A stretch of DNA of 64,000 nt from the NCBI GenBank assembly GCA_002500745.1, contig DLST01000014.1, forward strand, positions 108,751 through 172,750. The letters run 5' to 3'. The stretch's first letter is position 1; every line of letters begins with the position of its first letter. The position numbers and the translations under genes are program-made. The notes beneath the pieces were generated by a model. That model worked only from the letters and a program-made list of their open reading frames with translations. It searched no databases and was not told the DNA's origin. This document shows, piece after piece, positions 37,726 to 47,255 of the stretch. The stretch comes from Sphingobacterium sp. UBA7855. GTDB taxonomy: Bacteria; Bacteroidota; Bacteroidia; Sphingobacteriales; Sphingobacteriaceae.

Positions 37726-38080
37726 AGAAATTGCTTTTTGTCTATCAATAGTATGGATGTTCAGGTTATGAACCTATATACTTTCCTCCATAATATTTGC
37801 CTATTTACAGGTATTTGAATGACACGTCATCGTACTAATTGGTACTTACAGCTTTCTAAAGCTAGCCAATTTGCTGCTGAAAATGAAGCGGGGAGTTATT
37901 AGGTCAGAAGAAAGGCTGTATGAAAAAGTCAGATATCGAGGAAATCGTGCAACTTATATTGGTTAAATGTCTGTTTATCGAAAAAATTTGCAAATGTAAA
38001 ATGTAACATCCTACATTTAATGTATTTCGCGCTCCTAAAGCAGCCCAAATAAAACAGGAAACAATTATTTTTTTGCGTTT
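37726..38080. other. Intergenic region, nothing recognised
   Basis: 355 bases between the zinc-ribbon-like gene (minus) and the AraC regulator (plus). I see no convincing gene, hairpin or exact promoter box. Confidence 0.5.
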
Positions 38081-39037
38081 ATGACGGACCATTTTGATAT
38101 CATATTTCCCAGTGTGCCCCTTTCTGTACTTGATATGAACAGCTGCCCGGCAGACTGGACCGAAAGTGTTTTAAGGTCAGCAACATCGTCCTTAAAGTAT
38201 TCTTTTCCAAAGGGAGAAGTTCTCCGTGGGAAACTACTTCTAAAAAAATACCATATTGAACTGATCCAGCTCCGTACGGAAGAAGCTGTCAGCCTTCGGT
38301 TTAAGGTAGACCAGGATAGGTTGTTCCTTTTATTTACGATACAGGGAAATCTCAGATTTTTGACTGGCGAAGGTACTGAAGTTATCACGGCCACCGAGAG
38401 CAGCTTTTACCCTTCACATAGCAGACAAGAGATATATGATGCGGATATCATGAAAGGATCTGTAGTGAAAGTGCTGGTTATTTCCTTTGATCCCCAGTGG
38501 GCAGAAAGAATTGTTCGTCCCTACAGGATGTTATGGGAAGCGTTAAGGGAAATTGCACGTTCCGACAGGCAGTTCAGTATCCTGCCGAGACTGAGGATCG
38601 GGAGAATGCTGAGAAAAGAACTCGATGAAATACTGGATTTCAATGATCAGAACATCGCGATCGTCAAGCTCAAAATGCGCAAAAAGATCGCGATGGTCTT
38701 AAAATGCTACCATGAAATGCTGGTCATCTCCGGACTGGACAGGATCTATCTGGCTGGATTATATATATTGAAAAATTTTACAGATCCAGAAATTGATATC
38801 CAGTCACAGCTAAAGGATCTACCGATGAGTGATAAAACTTTTCGCAGAAAGTTCAGGGTCATATTTGGAACAACACCCTATGACTATTGTGTCAGGCTCC
38901 GAATGGAAAAAGCCTGGAAGCTCATCAATGAACAGGGGCTGGCCAAAAAAGAAGTATGTTCCATGGTCGGCTACACGGATCTTGGCAGCTTTTCACGCAC
39001 CTATCGCAGCTATTACAGAAATGAAGGACACCGCTAA
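38081..39037 (+). CDS. AraC-family transcriptional regulator
   Basis: This 318-residue cytoplasmic regulator has an N-terminal ligand-binding region (about 1-215) without a recognised motif. The C-terminal AraC helix-turn-helix domain (about 225-315) contains LPMSDKTFRRKFRVIFGTTP and KEVCSMVGYTDLGSFSRTYR, the two HTH units. It probably controls the neighbouring DUF6520-like gene and/or the SusCD operon; this is inferred from proximity. It is transcribed alone. Confidence 0.85.
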   Translation: MTDHFDIIFPSVPLSVLDMNSCPADWTESVLRSATSSLKYSFPKGEVLRGKLLLKKYHIELIQLRTEEAVSLRFKVDQDRLFLLFTIQGNLRFLTGEGTEVITATESSFYPSHSRQEIYDADIMKGSVVKVLVISFDPQWAERIVRPYRMLWEALREIARSDRQFSILPRLRIGRMLRKELDEILDFNDQNIAIVKLKMRKKIAMVLKCYHEMLVISGLDRIYLAGLYILKNFTDPEIDIQSQLKDLPMSDKTFRRKFRVIFGTTPYDYCVRLRMEKAWKLINEQGLAKKEVCSMVGYTDLGSFSRTYRSYYRNEGHR

Positions 39038-39575
39038 ACTCGTCTAAATCATTTCTAATGTATCTCTTTTGTTACCAAAAAAGGGAATAAACGGACATTT
39101 TTGATAAAAATCGGCCAAAAGTTGTCGGTTTTTTCCTTTTCTGTCCATTTCCGAAGCCTGAACTTTGTATTAAAGGTTTCTACCAGCTATTTTCTAGGAG
39201 AACATATCTCAGGAGATGCAAAAATAAAAGTATAAAAGATATACTATGAACAGGACTACAATAATAGCGAGAAGTAAGACAACAGATCGCTCAATGAGGA
39301 TCGCGGAGCTGTTCCGTATGATACCGATATGGCAGGGGATTCGCACCACTGCGATATTTGGAGTGGTTCCGCCCAAAGTTCATGTTCGGAGAATATGGTA
39401 CGCCAATAAATTTGCGCTGTTCACGGTTTATACGGCCCATTGGTTTCAAGGAGACCGGTAGGCCAATAAACAGGATCCCTCAACCGCATAACTGTGAGGC
39501 AAAACCGGAGTGCACAAACAATAACAGTATTATAAACTAAAGTTCGCACTCATCTTCAAGTGCATAATTTGCCTT
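39038..39575. other. Intergenic region between AraC regulator and DUF6520-like gene
   Basis: 538 bases. Small overlapping open frames exist between about 39246 and 39540, in different phases and with no family resemblance, so none is called. No terminator or exact promoter box stands out. Confidence 0.45.
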
Positions 39576-39974
39576 ATGGTTACTTTAAAAAACAACGGGC
39601 TACGTGCCTGTATAGCTTTAATGGTTATATTATTTGGTGTTTTCGTGGCTGTAAAAGCGATGGAAAGAAAAGAAGAAGTAAAAGCAGAGCCAAAGAGTCT
39701 GGTGAATCAGACCTGGTATTTTAACGGAACATCCAGTGACGATCCCACTGATGAATCCCTCTATGTTACCACGCCTCCATCGGATGGATGCATTACGCCA
39801 TATCAAAAAATATGTGAAGTTCAGGCACCGGACGATGGTAACGGTCATCCGGACATGGATGCACCTGTTGGCAGCCAGACAGTTCGTGACCAGATAAATG
39901 CTGCGCAAGCCTCTCTGTCAAATCCCGGAGGACCATCGACCAATAGTACCGTGACTGCATTTAGGAAGAACTGA
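39576..39974 (+). CDS. DUF6520-like small exported protein
   Basis: This 132-residue protein has an N-terminal hydrophobic helix (about 11-28, ACIALMVILFGVFVAVKAM). A short charged linker and a Cys-containing soluble part follow: DQTWYFNGTSSDDPTD-like with SDGCITPYQKICEVQAPD (two Cys). The helix plus NQTWYFNG and ICEVQ recalls the DUF6520 family of Bacteroidota, whose function is unknown. It is preceded by the AraC regulator and ends in a hairpin shared with the convergent SusD gene. Confidence 0.65.
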   Translation: MVTLKNNGLRACIALMVILFGVFVAVKAMERKEEVKAEPKSLVNQTWYFNGTSSDDPTDESLYVTTPPSDGCITPYQKICEVQAPDDGNGHPDMDAPVGSQTVRDQINAAQASLSNPGGPSTNSTVTAFRKN

Positions 39975-39999
39975 TAGAAACTCTCCCAAATGAACAGAT

Positions 40000-40031
40000 A
40001 TAACGACTATGCGATGCCGCATAGTCGTTAT
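40000..40031. terminator. Bidirectional hairpin between DUF6520-like gene and SusD
   Basis: A perfect 14-base stem ATAACGACTATGCG with loop ATGC, three bases before the SusD stop. Confidence 0.75.
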
Positions 40032-40034
40032 TGA

Positions 40035-41411
40035 TTACCGCGGGTTTTGCTCCATTCCGCTCATGGCTATAATTTCCTCCGGTATCGGATAACAATATAA
40101 GGCGTTATTTGGTAATAGTTCATACTGAATAATGTGTCCCTCTTTCTTAATTTTCCGTTTTAATATAATCCCTGCACGGTCAAATCTATTTCTTCTTCGG
40201 ATATCCATCCATCTTACCCCTTTATATATCAGCTCCTTCCTTCTTTCCTCGAAGATTTTCGTCAATAGCTCAGATCTGTCCATTGCCGGAATAGCCATAT
40301 ACGTATCCTTTTTCCATCTGTTCTTTAATAAGGTGTTGAGGTAGACAAGGGACCCGGTGATATTATTTCTCCTAGCAAGGCACTCCGCTTTTGTAAGATA
40401 AAGTTCACCTACTGAAAGTCCTGCAAAAAAAGCAGCGGGTTCGCCGGTGTAAAACCCTTTAAAGGTAACGGTACCGGATCCATTTTTTGTAAATAGAATA
40501 GATTTTCGCAGATCATCGTCCGCATAGGATTCGAATAAGAGCGAATCAACAAAAGTACCATCGGTCTGCAGTAGTTGCCATCCTGTTGTAGCCTCAGCCA
40601 AATACATCATCTCGGTATTGTTTATCTTAAACGGATAAGTCGCCGACGCGTCCAGAGTTCCGTAATCCAATATCTCATTATAGAAATACAATGCACTATC
40701 GGCCATGTTTTCCGCATTTGGATAATCGGCCATCGATAGAAAAACCCTTGATAATGCGGCGTAGGCGGCACCTTTTGTTGCCCGTGTCTTATAGGCTGAT
40801 TTTTCGGGCAGATAGTATGCGGCATTTCTCAGGTCAGCAATGAGCCTATCGTAAGTTGCCGACAATGTGGCCCGCTGGATCTTTTCGGTAATATCCGCAG
40901 AGTATTTCAGGGGTAGCCCCGGCAGTTCTCCATTTTCATCAGCACTGTAGGGCAAGCAATATAGCTGGGTGAGATAAAACAGGTAAAATCCCCTCAAAAA
41001 GCTCGCTTCTCCAAAAATGTGCCGGAAAGATGTCATATCATTACGCGGAACACGCTCTATATTCTCCAGTACAACATTAGATACCATTATTGCCTCATAT
41101 GGCTTCGTCCAGCTCGAAAGATCCGTAGCTGTTACTTCTGCTCCCCATACGTAAGCCTGCTGCAGATAAGGCGGTGCACTCGCCAGCTGAGGTTCATCGA
41201 TATAATAATCATCGGTACCAGTCTCGGTCATGCCTGGATAATTCTGGTTTATTATCGCCTCATTATCTAGAAGCGCCCTAAGATCTTCCAATGTTTCAGG
41301 AGTTGATAAACGGTAATCGGACTTTGCGTCCAAAAAACGGTTGCATGACGAAAAAGTTATCAATATCAGCAATAAAGAATATGCTGTTGTTAAAGTTGCT
41401 TCTTTTCTCAT
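40035..41411 (-). CDS. SusD/RagB-family outer-membrane lipoprotein
   Basis: This 458-residue lipoprotein (lipobox SSC, Cys 23) carries the SusD start FLDAKSDYRLSTPETLEDLRALLDN and the C-terminal RRKELIYKGVRWMDIRRRNR with PIPEEIIAMSGM. SusD proteins capture nutrient ligands at the cell surface as the lid on a SusC transporter. Its start is one base after the SusC gene, so it is the last gene of the TlpA-SusC-SusD operon. The ligand is unknown; no polysaccharide-degrading enzyme is nearby. Confidence 0.93.
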   Translation of the reverse strand: MRKEATLTTAYSLLLILITFSSCNRFLDAKSDYRLSTPETLEDLRALLDNEAIINQNYPGMTETGTDDYYIDEPQLASAPPYLQQAYVWGAEVTATDLSSWTKPYEAIMVSNVVLENIERVPRNDMTSFRHIFGEASFLRGFYLFYLTQLYCLPYSADENGELPGLPLKYSADITEKIQRATLSATYDRLIADLRNAAYYLPEKSAYKTRATKGAAYAALSRVFLSMADYPNAENMADSALYFYNEILDYGTLDASATYPFKINNTEMMYLAEATTGWQLLQTDGTFVDSLLFESYADDDLRKSILFTKNGSGTVTFKGFYTGEPAAFFAGLSVGELYLTKAECLARRNNITGSLVYLNTLLKNRWKKDTYMAIPAMDRSELLTKIFEERRKELIYKGVRWMDIRRRNRFDRAGIILKRKIKKEGHIIQYELLPNNALYCYPIPEEIIAMSGMEQNPR

Positions 41412-41412
41412 A

Positions 41413-44400
41413 TCAAAAATTTAAATTGCCCCCGACAGTATAAGTCCGTGATGGTGGCATGAAGGAATAATCGGGATCGAGGGCTGTATCGGCGGCTTTC
41501 CACAACAGGCCAACATTATAGACATTCATATAGAGATTTAATTTTCTCTGACTGGATTTCCCCAATTTCAGCGCATATGAAAGCTGTATATCCTGCAAAC
41601 GCACCAGATCCCCTTTTTGGATATTGGGCTCAGATGAGGCGTAAAAGCGGTCCCTTGATGAATTCGCGGGGTAAACCATGGAAGGAACAGTGGTGATTTT
41701 TTCGTCCCCCGGCTGTTGCCACCGTCTTTCATAATCCGCATGGGATACCCAGGAATTGAACAGGTTGGTATACATGATCGTTTCTTTCTGGAAATAGTGT
41801 CCCGCCTTAAATTGGAGATTAAAAGATAATCCGAGATCCCTGTACCTAAATGCATTTCTAAAAGATCCGTACCATGGAGGAAGGCCTGTTCCGAAATAAT
41901 GGAATTCAGATAGGGGCGGATTCAATAACTGGGCATATGACTTCGACTCTTCTCCATCCAGAAAGCCTATAGGATCTCCACTTGCAGGATCCAGTCGGGA
42001 AAATCTATAGGCAAATACCGGATAGAGGGAATAATCCTGAATGGGGTTCATCGACCGTCCGGTATTGGTCACATATTGGGAAGAAACCATCGGAGCGCCA
42101 TAGTAGCTGATTAACCTGTTGGTATTCCACGAAACAAGCAACTGACCGTTCCATCCCCAGTTTACCCGGTCGGCCCTTCCCCCCAGCTGCAGGTCAAATC
42201 CTTTGGAACCCAGTACGCCGATATTTTTGGTCATGGTGAAAAAACCGTGTGTTGGATCAATGTTATCCGGGGAAAGGAGGTCTGTTGACCGCTTCCAGTA
42301 ATAATCAAAATCCACACTTATTGAATTATTGAACAAAGAGAACGAAAGGCCAAGATTGGTCTGCCTGACCTTCTCCCATTTCAAATCGGCGTTCGGCAGG
42401 GAGGTTACCCGTGCCCTGGCCAGATCTGAGGTCCATGTTATCGAACGCTGCTGATATTCGATCAGCGGTAGTCCGGAAGCCACACCTCCTGAATTTCCGC
42501 CAAAACCATACGTAAATGAAAATTTAAGCTTGTCGACCCATTTCAGGGCATCCATGAATTTCTCCCTGTCCACGATCCATGACAATCCGGAAGACCACAG
42601 GGGATTCCACCGGTCATTGGTGTTGACACCAAAAAGGTTTGCAGCATCTTTTCGTGCAGATAAGCTCGCTGTATATCTACCTAGATAGGTATATGATGCA
42701 TTAAAATAGGTAGAAACAAAACGGTTCAGCAATTTATCTGTTGATTCATAAGAGGGGATTCTTGTATCGGCAGAAAGCCCGTCATAGATCGGTTTTGGTG
42801 ATGCGTAGTCCACCAGCTGGAAAATCTGCTTTTCACTGTTATAACCATAATATCCCCAGGATCTCCCATTATCCGATCTTGAGGAAAGTTCACCTCCCAA
42901 TATTGCGGCGACATGATGATCGCCAAACTGCCTGTCAAAATTCAGCTGGCCACGGAGCCGGTGGCTGACCATGGACTGCTTGTTCATCTTAATGATATCT
43001 CCCAAAGGTATTGCATACGCGGGCACACCGTTTTCTATTCTGGTATACCTGTTGATCAGATTGCGGGTATAATATGACTCCTGTGAATAGTTGGTCGTCC
43101 CGAGCCCTTGCTGATTCTCATAATTATAGAGCACACCGACTTGAAGTCCGTTAATTAGTCTGTAATTTAAATCCAGCCCAAGTTGAAGATGCCTGCTTTC
43201 TCCATCAATTTGCGAGGCTCCTATTTCCTCATAGGGTGTATAACTCCAGTCCTGAAGCAGTCCGTTTCCCACGGTATCCACATATGTACTGTTCAATTGA
43301 TAGGGGACCGATAGCGGGGAACCCTTCTGGTCAAATAGTCTTGCATAAGGATAGAGCCGTGTCTTTCCCCCACTGATTGCAATGGGATTATTGACAAAGC
43401 CTGCGCTGGATTTCGTATTACTGTTGGTAAATGCCATCAGGGGCCGGACCGTTAAGGAAGCTGTCGGCCTGAAATCACCCTCCCAACGTACATTTAGTTT
43501 GTCATTACGGCTTCCTACCTGCTGGGGGAAAGCCAGCTGATAACCAAGAGCCACGCGTGAAATATTGTCCTTGCCACCAAAACTGTAGTTCATGTTTAAC
43601 TGGCTTGTCACAGAAGGACGGTAAAATTTTTCACCTAGATCTTTTCGATAATCTTGGTTTCTATAGTTTTCTATCTGGGCCATTGCATCATTTATATCAG
43701 TCTTCCCTAGAGAAACCTGCTCGAGCAGACTCACTACCGGCGAGAAAACCAGTGTTTTTCTGTTCCTGTTTGCCAACGCATTTTTATAGAATCCCTTATC
43801 ATAAAGGAAAAGTTCGACATCAATAAAATCACTGCTCGACATTATGGGAGCATAGAAGAGATCCGGTTTTTCCCCGACTATGGTATTAAAGGCGGCTTCC
43901 AGCCTGCCGTTCTGAGCGGGCTTTTTTAGATTGATCACGATCACACCGTTGGCAGCCCTCGCCCCGTAGATCGAAGTAGCTGCAGCATCTTTGAGAATAT
44001 TTACAGATGCGACCTCCGCAGGATTGATATTGGAAATATCGCCTTCATAGGGGAAATTGTCGACTACGATCAGCGGCTGGGAAAGGCCGCTTGACAAGGT
44101 ATTTATCCCACGTATGTTCACCTGTGGAGATCCGGTCCGGTTGTCAAACTGCAGACCGCTTGAAAGCCCTTCGATCTGTTGCAGCACATTGGTCGAAACC
44201 CTCCGGTTCAACAGTTTTTCATCAAGGACAACAAAACTGCCCGTAGCACGCTCTTTCGGAATCTTCTGATATCCCGTATTGATGGTCACTTCTTCGAGCA
44301 TTCGGTTTTCCTGCTGTAATATTATTTCTATGGTGGGGATTTTGCTCTTTAACAAGGTATCTATAGGAGTATAGCCCTGAAGGCGTACTGACAGCTTAAC

Positions 44401-44595
44401 GCTATCCGAAGAGCTTATGTAGGTGAATCTCCCATCCTTATCTGTCGCAACAGAGATGAAATTATTTCTGTCAGATATTGTAGCACCGTGCAAAGCCATT
44501 TTGTTCCGGTCCACGACACGCCCTTTGACAATATGTTGGCCCAGACTTATCTTTGTCAGGAAAATAAAAATCAATATGATAGAGGTATTTTTCAT
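41413..44595 (-). CDS. SusC/RagA-family TonB-linked outer-membrane transporter
   Basis: This 1060-residue protein has signal peptide MKNTSIILIFIFLTKISLGQ. A carboxypeptidase-regulatory-like domain (about 22-95, VKGRVVDRNKMALHGATISD) is followed by a plug with INVRGINTLSSGLSQPLIVV and NILKDAAATSIYGARAANG, then a large beta-barrel ending YTVGGNLNF. It imports an unknown ligand with TonB energy and pairs with the adjacent SusD. It overlaps the TlpA-like gene by four bases (ATGA). Confidence 0.95.
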   Translation of the reverse strand: MKNTSIILIFIFLTKISLGQHIVKGRVVDRNKMALHGATISDRNNFISVATDKDGRFTYISSSDSVKLSVRLQGYTPIDTLLKSKIPTIEIILQQENRMLEEVTINTGYQKIPKERATGSFVVLDEKLLNRRVSTNVLQQIEGLSSGLQFDNRTGSPQVNIRGINTLSSGLSQPLIVVDNFPYEGDISNINPAEVASVNILKDAAATSIYGARAANGVIVINLKKPAQNGRLEAAFNTIVGEKPDLFYAPIMSSSDFIDVELFLYDKGFYKNALANRNRKTLVFSPVVSLLEQVSLGKTDINDAMAQIENYRNQDYRKDLGEKFYRPSVTSQLNMNYSFGGKDNISRVALGYQLAFPQQVGSRNDKLNVRWEGDFRPTASLTVRPLMAFTNSNTKSSAGFVNNPIAISGGKTRLYPYARLFDQKGSPLSVPYQLNSTYVDTVGNGLLQDWSYTPYEEIGASQIDGESRHLQLGLDLNYRLINGLQVGVLYNYENQQGLGTTNYSQESYYTRNLINRYTRIENGVPAYAIPLGDIIKMNKQSMVSHRLRGQLNFDRQFGDHHVAAILGGELSSRSDNGRSWGYYGYNSEKQIFQLVDYASPKPIYDGLSADTRIPSYESTDKLLNRFVSTYFNASYTYLGRYTASLSARKDAANLFGVNTNDRWNPLWSSGLSWIVDREKFMDALKWVDKLKFSFTYGFGGNSGGVASGLPLIEYQQRSITWTSDLARARVTSLPNADLKWEKVRQTNLGLSFSLFNNSISVDFDYYWKRSTDLLSPDNIDPTHGFFTMTKNIGVLGSKGFDLQLGGRADRVNWGWNGQLLVSWNTNRLISYYGAPMVSSQYVTNTGRSMNPIQDYSLYPVFAYRFSRLDPASGDPIGFLDGEESKSYAQLLNPPLSEFHYFGTGLPPWYGSFRNAFRYRDLGLSFNLQFKAGHYFQKETIMYTNLFNSWVSHADYERRWQQPGDEKITTVPSMVYPANSSRDRFYASSEPNIQKGDLVRLQDIQLSYALKLGKSSQRKLNLYMNVYNVGLLWKAADTALDPDYSFMPPSRTYTVGGNLNF

Positions 44596-45275
44596 AGGTG
44601 ATCTCTCCTCTCTTCTGATGGGATGGAAAAACTTTCATCCAACAGATTCATATTGGTCATGATCTTCACTATCCCCGAACTGCTTATCCAGACGTATAAT
44701 GGATAAGCGGAAGCGCCAAAGAGATTGTACAGATAATCATCATAAATGATCGATTCAAACTCTTTCATCCCGAACTGGAGATATTTTTTGTCGCTGTAGA
44801 ATTTTCTAAAGGCACCAATGTCATTCCACTTTGGTAAATTATTTACCATAACGACATGGATACGGTCTTTATAGCGCTCTTTGGCCTTTGTTATTGCGGC
44901 CTGGTCAAGGAGACAGGAAGAGCAGCCTATATACCAAAAATCAAGAATAAGTAATTTCCCTTTGTACATAGAAAGATCCCTGCTCACGGTGTCTCCACCG
45001 GAAAAGAAAAGATGCTTTCTGATCCAAAAATCCTCCGGTAATCCGCTACCTATGGATAGCTTTATTTCAGTGTCTACCCTCGCATCAGTCCGCTCTCCAG
45101 CGGACTGTGCCCGGGCATTACTAAACATTATGAAACAAAATACCGGTAATAAAAATACCTGCCGGACATATACCGGTTTATGTCTTAATATGGCAGGCGT
45201 TATAGATAGACATAGGGATATATAGTATATTATATAAACGCACAGGCGCTCCATGTAGCTGTAAAATAGCTTCAT
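44592..45275 (-). CDS. TlpA-like thioredoxin-fold protein, short form
   Basis: This 227-residue exported protein has a hydrophobic N-terminus and a mature part from about residue 57. The thioredoxin-fold part has YKGKLLILDFWYIGCSSCLL, a CxxC motif reading CSSC, so it may be redox active. Related Bacteroidota proteins are usually near 400 residues, with a second part missing here; this one stops at EERRDHL soon after the fold. It is first in the operon and overlaps SusC by ATGA. The exact start among several Met codons is uncertain. Confidence 0.7.
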   Translation of the reverse strand: MKLFYSYMERLCVYIIYYISLCLSITPAILRHKPVYVRQVFLLPVFCFIMFSNARAQSAGERTDARVDTEIKLSIGSGLPEDFWIRKHLFFSGGDTVSRDLSMYKGKLLILDFWYIGCSSCLLDQAAITKAKERYKDRIHVVMVNNLPKWNDIGAFRKFYSDKKYLQFGMKEFESIIYDDYLYNLFGASAYPLYVWISSSGIVKIMTNMNLLDESFSIPSEERRDHL

Positions 45276-45803
45276 CTGTAAATAGGTTTATAACGTTCAT
45301 AACTGTGTTATTTAAATTTGAACCTATTACGGGGCGCCCATCGTATAAGGTTTCTGGGATGCCAAAAAGGCTTGCAGTCCTATTCAGGGGCAGTAATAAT
45401 ATTTTTGAGGAATTGCTTTTTAATCATGCTCGTCTTGGTTATGCGAGCCTCGGAAAAAATGGCTGGGTCTTACATGCCATTGTTCTTTGGTGACAGCCAG
45501 GAAAATGGACTTACAGTAAGACCCATACCATTTCGAGCCATAAAGATATGGACTCTAATGGATATGGGCATAACCTTACTGCCTCGCCTTCCTGGCTGTC
45601 AAACTGTGAACTACGAGACTCTTTAGTTATTGCCTGCCTCATTTAAATTGTTTAAAATGAGGTGTTTATAACTTCTATATTTTCGAATATGAAACAAATA
45701 TAACAAAAAGCATTGATTGATAGAAATAATTTTCATTCGATAAGTTAATATTAACATTCGATCACTTCTTAGTTTTTCCTTCTTGGTACTCCATATTTGT
45801 CTT
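45276..45803. other. Divergent intergenic region, no gene called
   Basis: 528 bases between the TlpA-SusCD operon and the HTH gene. It holds TAAATTTG (45311-45318), a possible plus-strand -7 box, and the inverted repeat at 45492-45600. Two short overlapping frames here have no protein-like conservation and cross the repeat, so I treat them as non-coding. Confidence 0.45.
45492..45600. repeat. 109-base imperfect inverted repeat
   Basis: The ends GACAGCCAGGAA and TTCCTGGCTGTC are perfect 12-base complements. Inside, CAGTAAG/CTTACTG, CCCATA/TATGGG, CCATT/AATGG and CCATA/TATGG also pair, in order, towards the centre. The whole segment could fold into one long hairpin. There is no T-run and no flanking direct repeat, so its nature (MITE-like element, structured RNA or protein site) is open. 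Confidence 0.7.
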
Positions 45804-46175
45804 ATGAGTTTTCATTTAGGTAAGAAGGTCGAAGAAATTGCAAAATCCAAAGGATATTCCCAAACTGCGCTTGGGAAGAGAGTGAACATGTCGAAGCCGG
45901 GAATCGCAAGCATGTATAAAAGAAGTGGCATCGATACAGATTTGTTAATAAAACTCACTGAAGTTCTCGATTATGATTTCTTTAAACATGTGTATGAAAA
46001 TGAATCGATGACAAAGTATAAGGAAGAGGAGTTGGCGCCGCTAAAATCAAAAGTTGAACATTTAGATAGCGAGAATATGCTTTTAAAGAATCTTGTTTTG
46101 AAGAATGATCAAATTACCGAATTGCAATTTAAACATATTGCGGAATTGGAAGAAAAGCTGTTGAGACAAAAATAA
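45804..46175 (+). CDS. Helix-turn-helix (XRE-like) regulator with coiled coil
   Basis: About 123 residues from MSFHLGKKVEEIAK. The N-terminal HTH reads SQTALGKRVNMSKPGIASMY, and a C-terminal coiled coil (about 70-123, LKSKVEHLDSENMLLKNLVL) may mediate dimerisation. The start at 45804 is the first ATG fitting HTH families; the TTG frame start upstream is rejected. It is a DNA-binding regulator of unknown target, followed by a terminator. Confidence 0.8.
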   Translation: MSFHLGKKVEEIAKSKGYSQTALGKRVNMSKPGIASMYKRSGIDTDLLIKLTEVLDYDFFKHVYENESMTKYKEEELAPLKSKVEHLDSENMLLKNLVLKNDQITELQFKHIAELEEKLLRQK

Positions 46176-46209
46176 TATTTAGTTCTGGTCCTTATCAAAT
46201 AGATTTATA

Positions 46210-46232
46210 AAAGCCACCTAAAAGGTGGCTTT
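46210..46232 (+). terminator. Hairpin terminator of the HTH gene
   Basis: AAAGCCACCT / AGGTGGCTTT stem with short loop, then TTG-rich sequence. Confidence 0.8.
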
Positions 46233-46336
46233 GTTTGTTATTTAACACTACTTATTTTAAAAAGCTAAACTCCCTATATACGGGATCAGTATAGACGTAA
46301 TGTTAATTTAGATTTAATGTATAAGCATTCCTAAAT

Positions 46337-46738
46337 TTATTGGTCGGTAGATCGAACCAATCTTTTATCCGCATTGCCATCTTTTGGAGAAGCGTTCTCC
46401 CAAATCATTTCCTTGCTGTTCAATTTTTTTATGCGATACTGTTCCGTATAGATTTTATTTTTATCATAAAGTGTCACTAAAGTCTTATCATTGCTCAATA
46501 CATAGGTTCTGTAGATTGCAGTATCCCGATGTTCAAGCGCATTGTAGATGTTTTTGACACAGGTCATGTCCGAGTTGAATTTGTACGTAACGAAACCATC
46601 GTAGACAAAAGTAGGATTATCATTTGCAACTGTCCATTTGCCGATAAGGTTATCAATGGCGATCTTCTCATCTTTTTTGCATGAGTTCAGAACAAGAACA
46701 ACTATGGCTGGAATTAAGACTTTGTAAATTTCTTTCAT
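46337..46738 (-). CDS. Lipocalin-like small lipoprotein
   Basis: This 133-residue protein has signal MKEIYKVLIPAIVVLVLNSC (lipobox Cys 20), then IDNLIGKWTVANDNPTF and a series of beta strands (YKFNSDMTCVKN, YVLSNDKTLVTLYDK) typical of short lipocalin-like Bacteroidota lipoproteins. The function is unknown. It is a single gene. Confidence 0.72.
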   Translation of the reverse strand: MKEIYKVLIPAIVVLVLNSCKKDEKIAIDNLIGKWTVANDNPTFVYDGFVTYKFNSDMTCVKNIYNALEHRDTAIYRTYVLSNDKTLVTLYDKNKIYTEQYRIKKLNSKEMIWENASPKDGNADKRLVRSTDQ

Positions 46739-46921
46739 AACTAACGTTTAGGTTATTTAATATTGATATATCAAAAGAACGATTTTTTTACACTATGCTA
46801 TAATGCAATTACCGATATATGTCACAGCTAAAATAGAAGTTACAAAAGCTCCCATTATAAGCGCATTAAAATTGGAACATACCATCCCATTGTCACCACT
46901 TAAGCGGCCAAAAGGCAAGAC

Positions 46922-46995
46922 GGCACAATTGGGTCAAGGGCGCCAGCGAGGGATGCGTGCGTAGGGGCGTTTAGTATACCCTTGACCTTTGTGCC
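46922..46995. repeat. Inverted repeat next to the mobilization module
   Basis: GGCACAATTGGGTCAAGGG (46922-46940) is complementary to CCCTTGACCTTTGTGCC (46979-46995) apart from a short offset, with a GC-rich 38-base centre (CGCCAGCGAGGG...). It has no T-run. It lies about 260 bases beyond the end of the relaxase gene, in the 46739-47255 gap, which has no other gene. It could be a transfer or recombination site; this is inference. Confidence 0.6.
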
Positions 46996-47255
46996 ATCGT
47001 GGGTAAATTTGCATAAGCGGTAACGATGGATATCCATATCTCCGGTAATATGTAACAGTAGATATGTGTTTATATCTATTACTGTATATAAGTTTCTGTT
47101 TATATTCAGTAAACCATATATCTATCTACATTTACTGAGAAAATTAGATGTATCGGTTCGGGAAAGCAAGATCAGTGATTCTGCGGATGATTTTCTTTAC
47201 ATCCGCCCGATTATTATACAACGTCACTTCAATCAGAATTAAGGAGAAGAGTCTT

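Noticed and set aside
39246..39540. Small coding frames between AraC and DUF6520-like genes
   Set aside because: Three mutually overlapping phases with unlikely compositions; no start or family support for any one.
45305..45626. Two overlapping small coding frames on the plus strand
   Set aside because: They run through the inverted repeat, overlap each other in different phases, and show no family resemblance.
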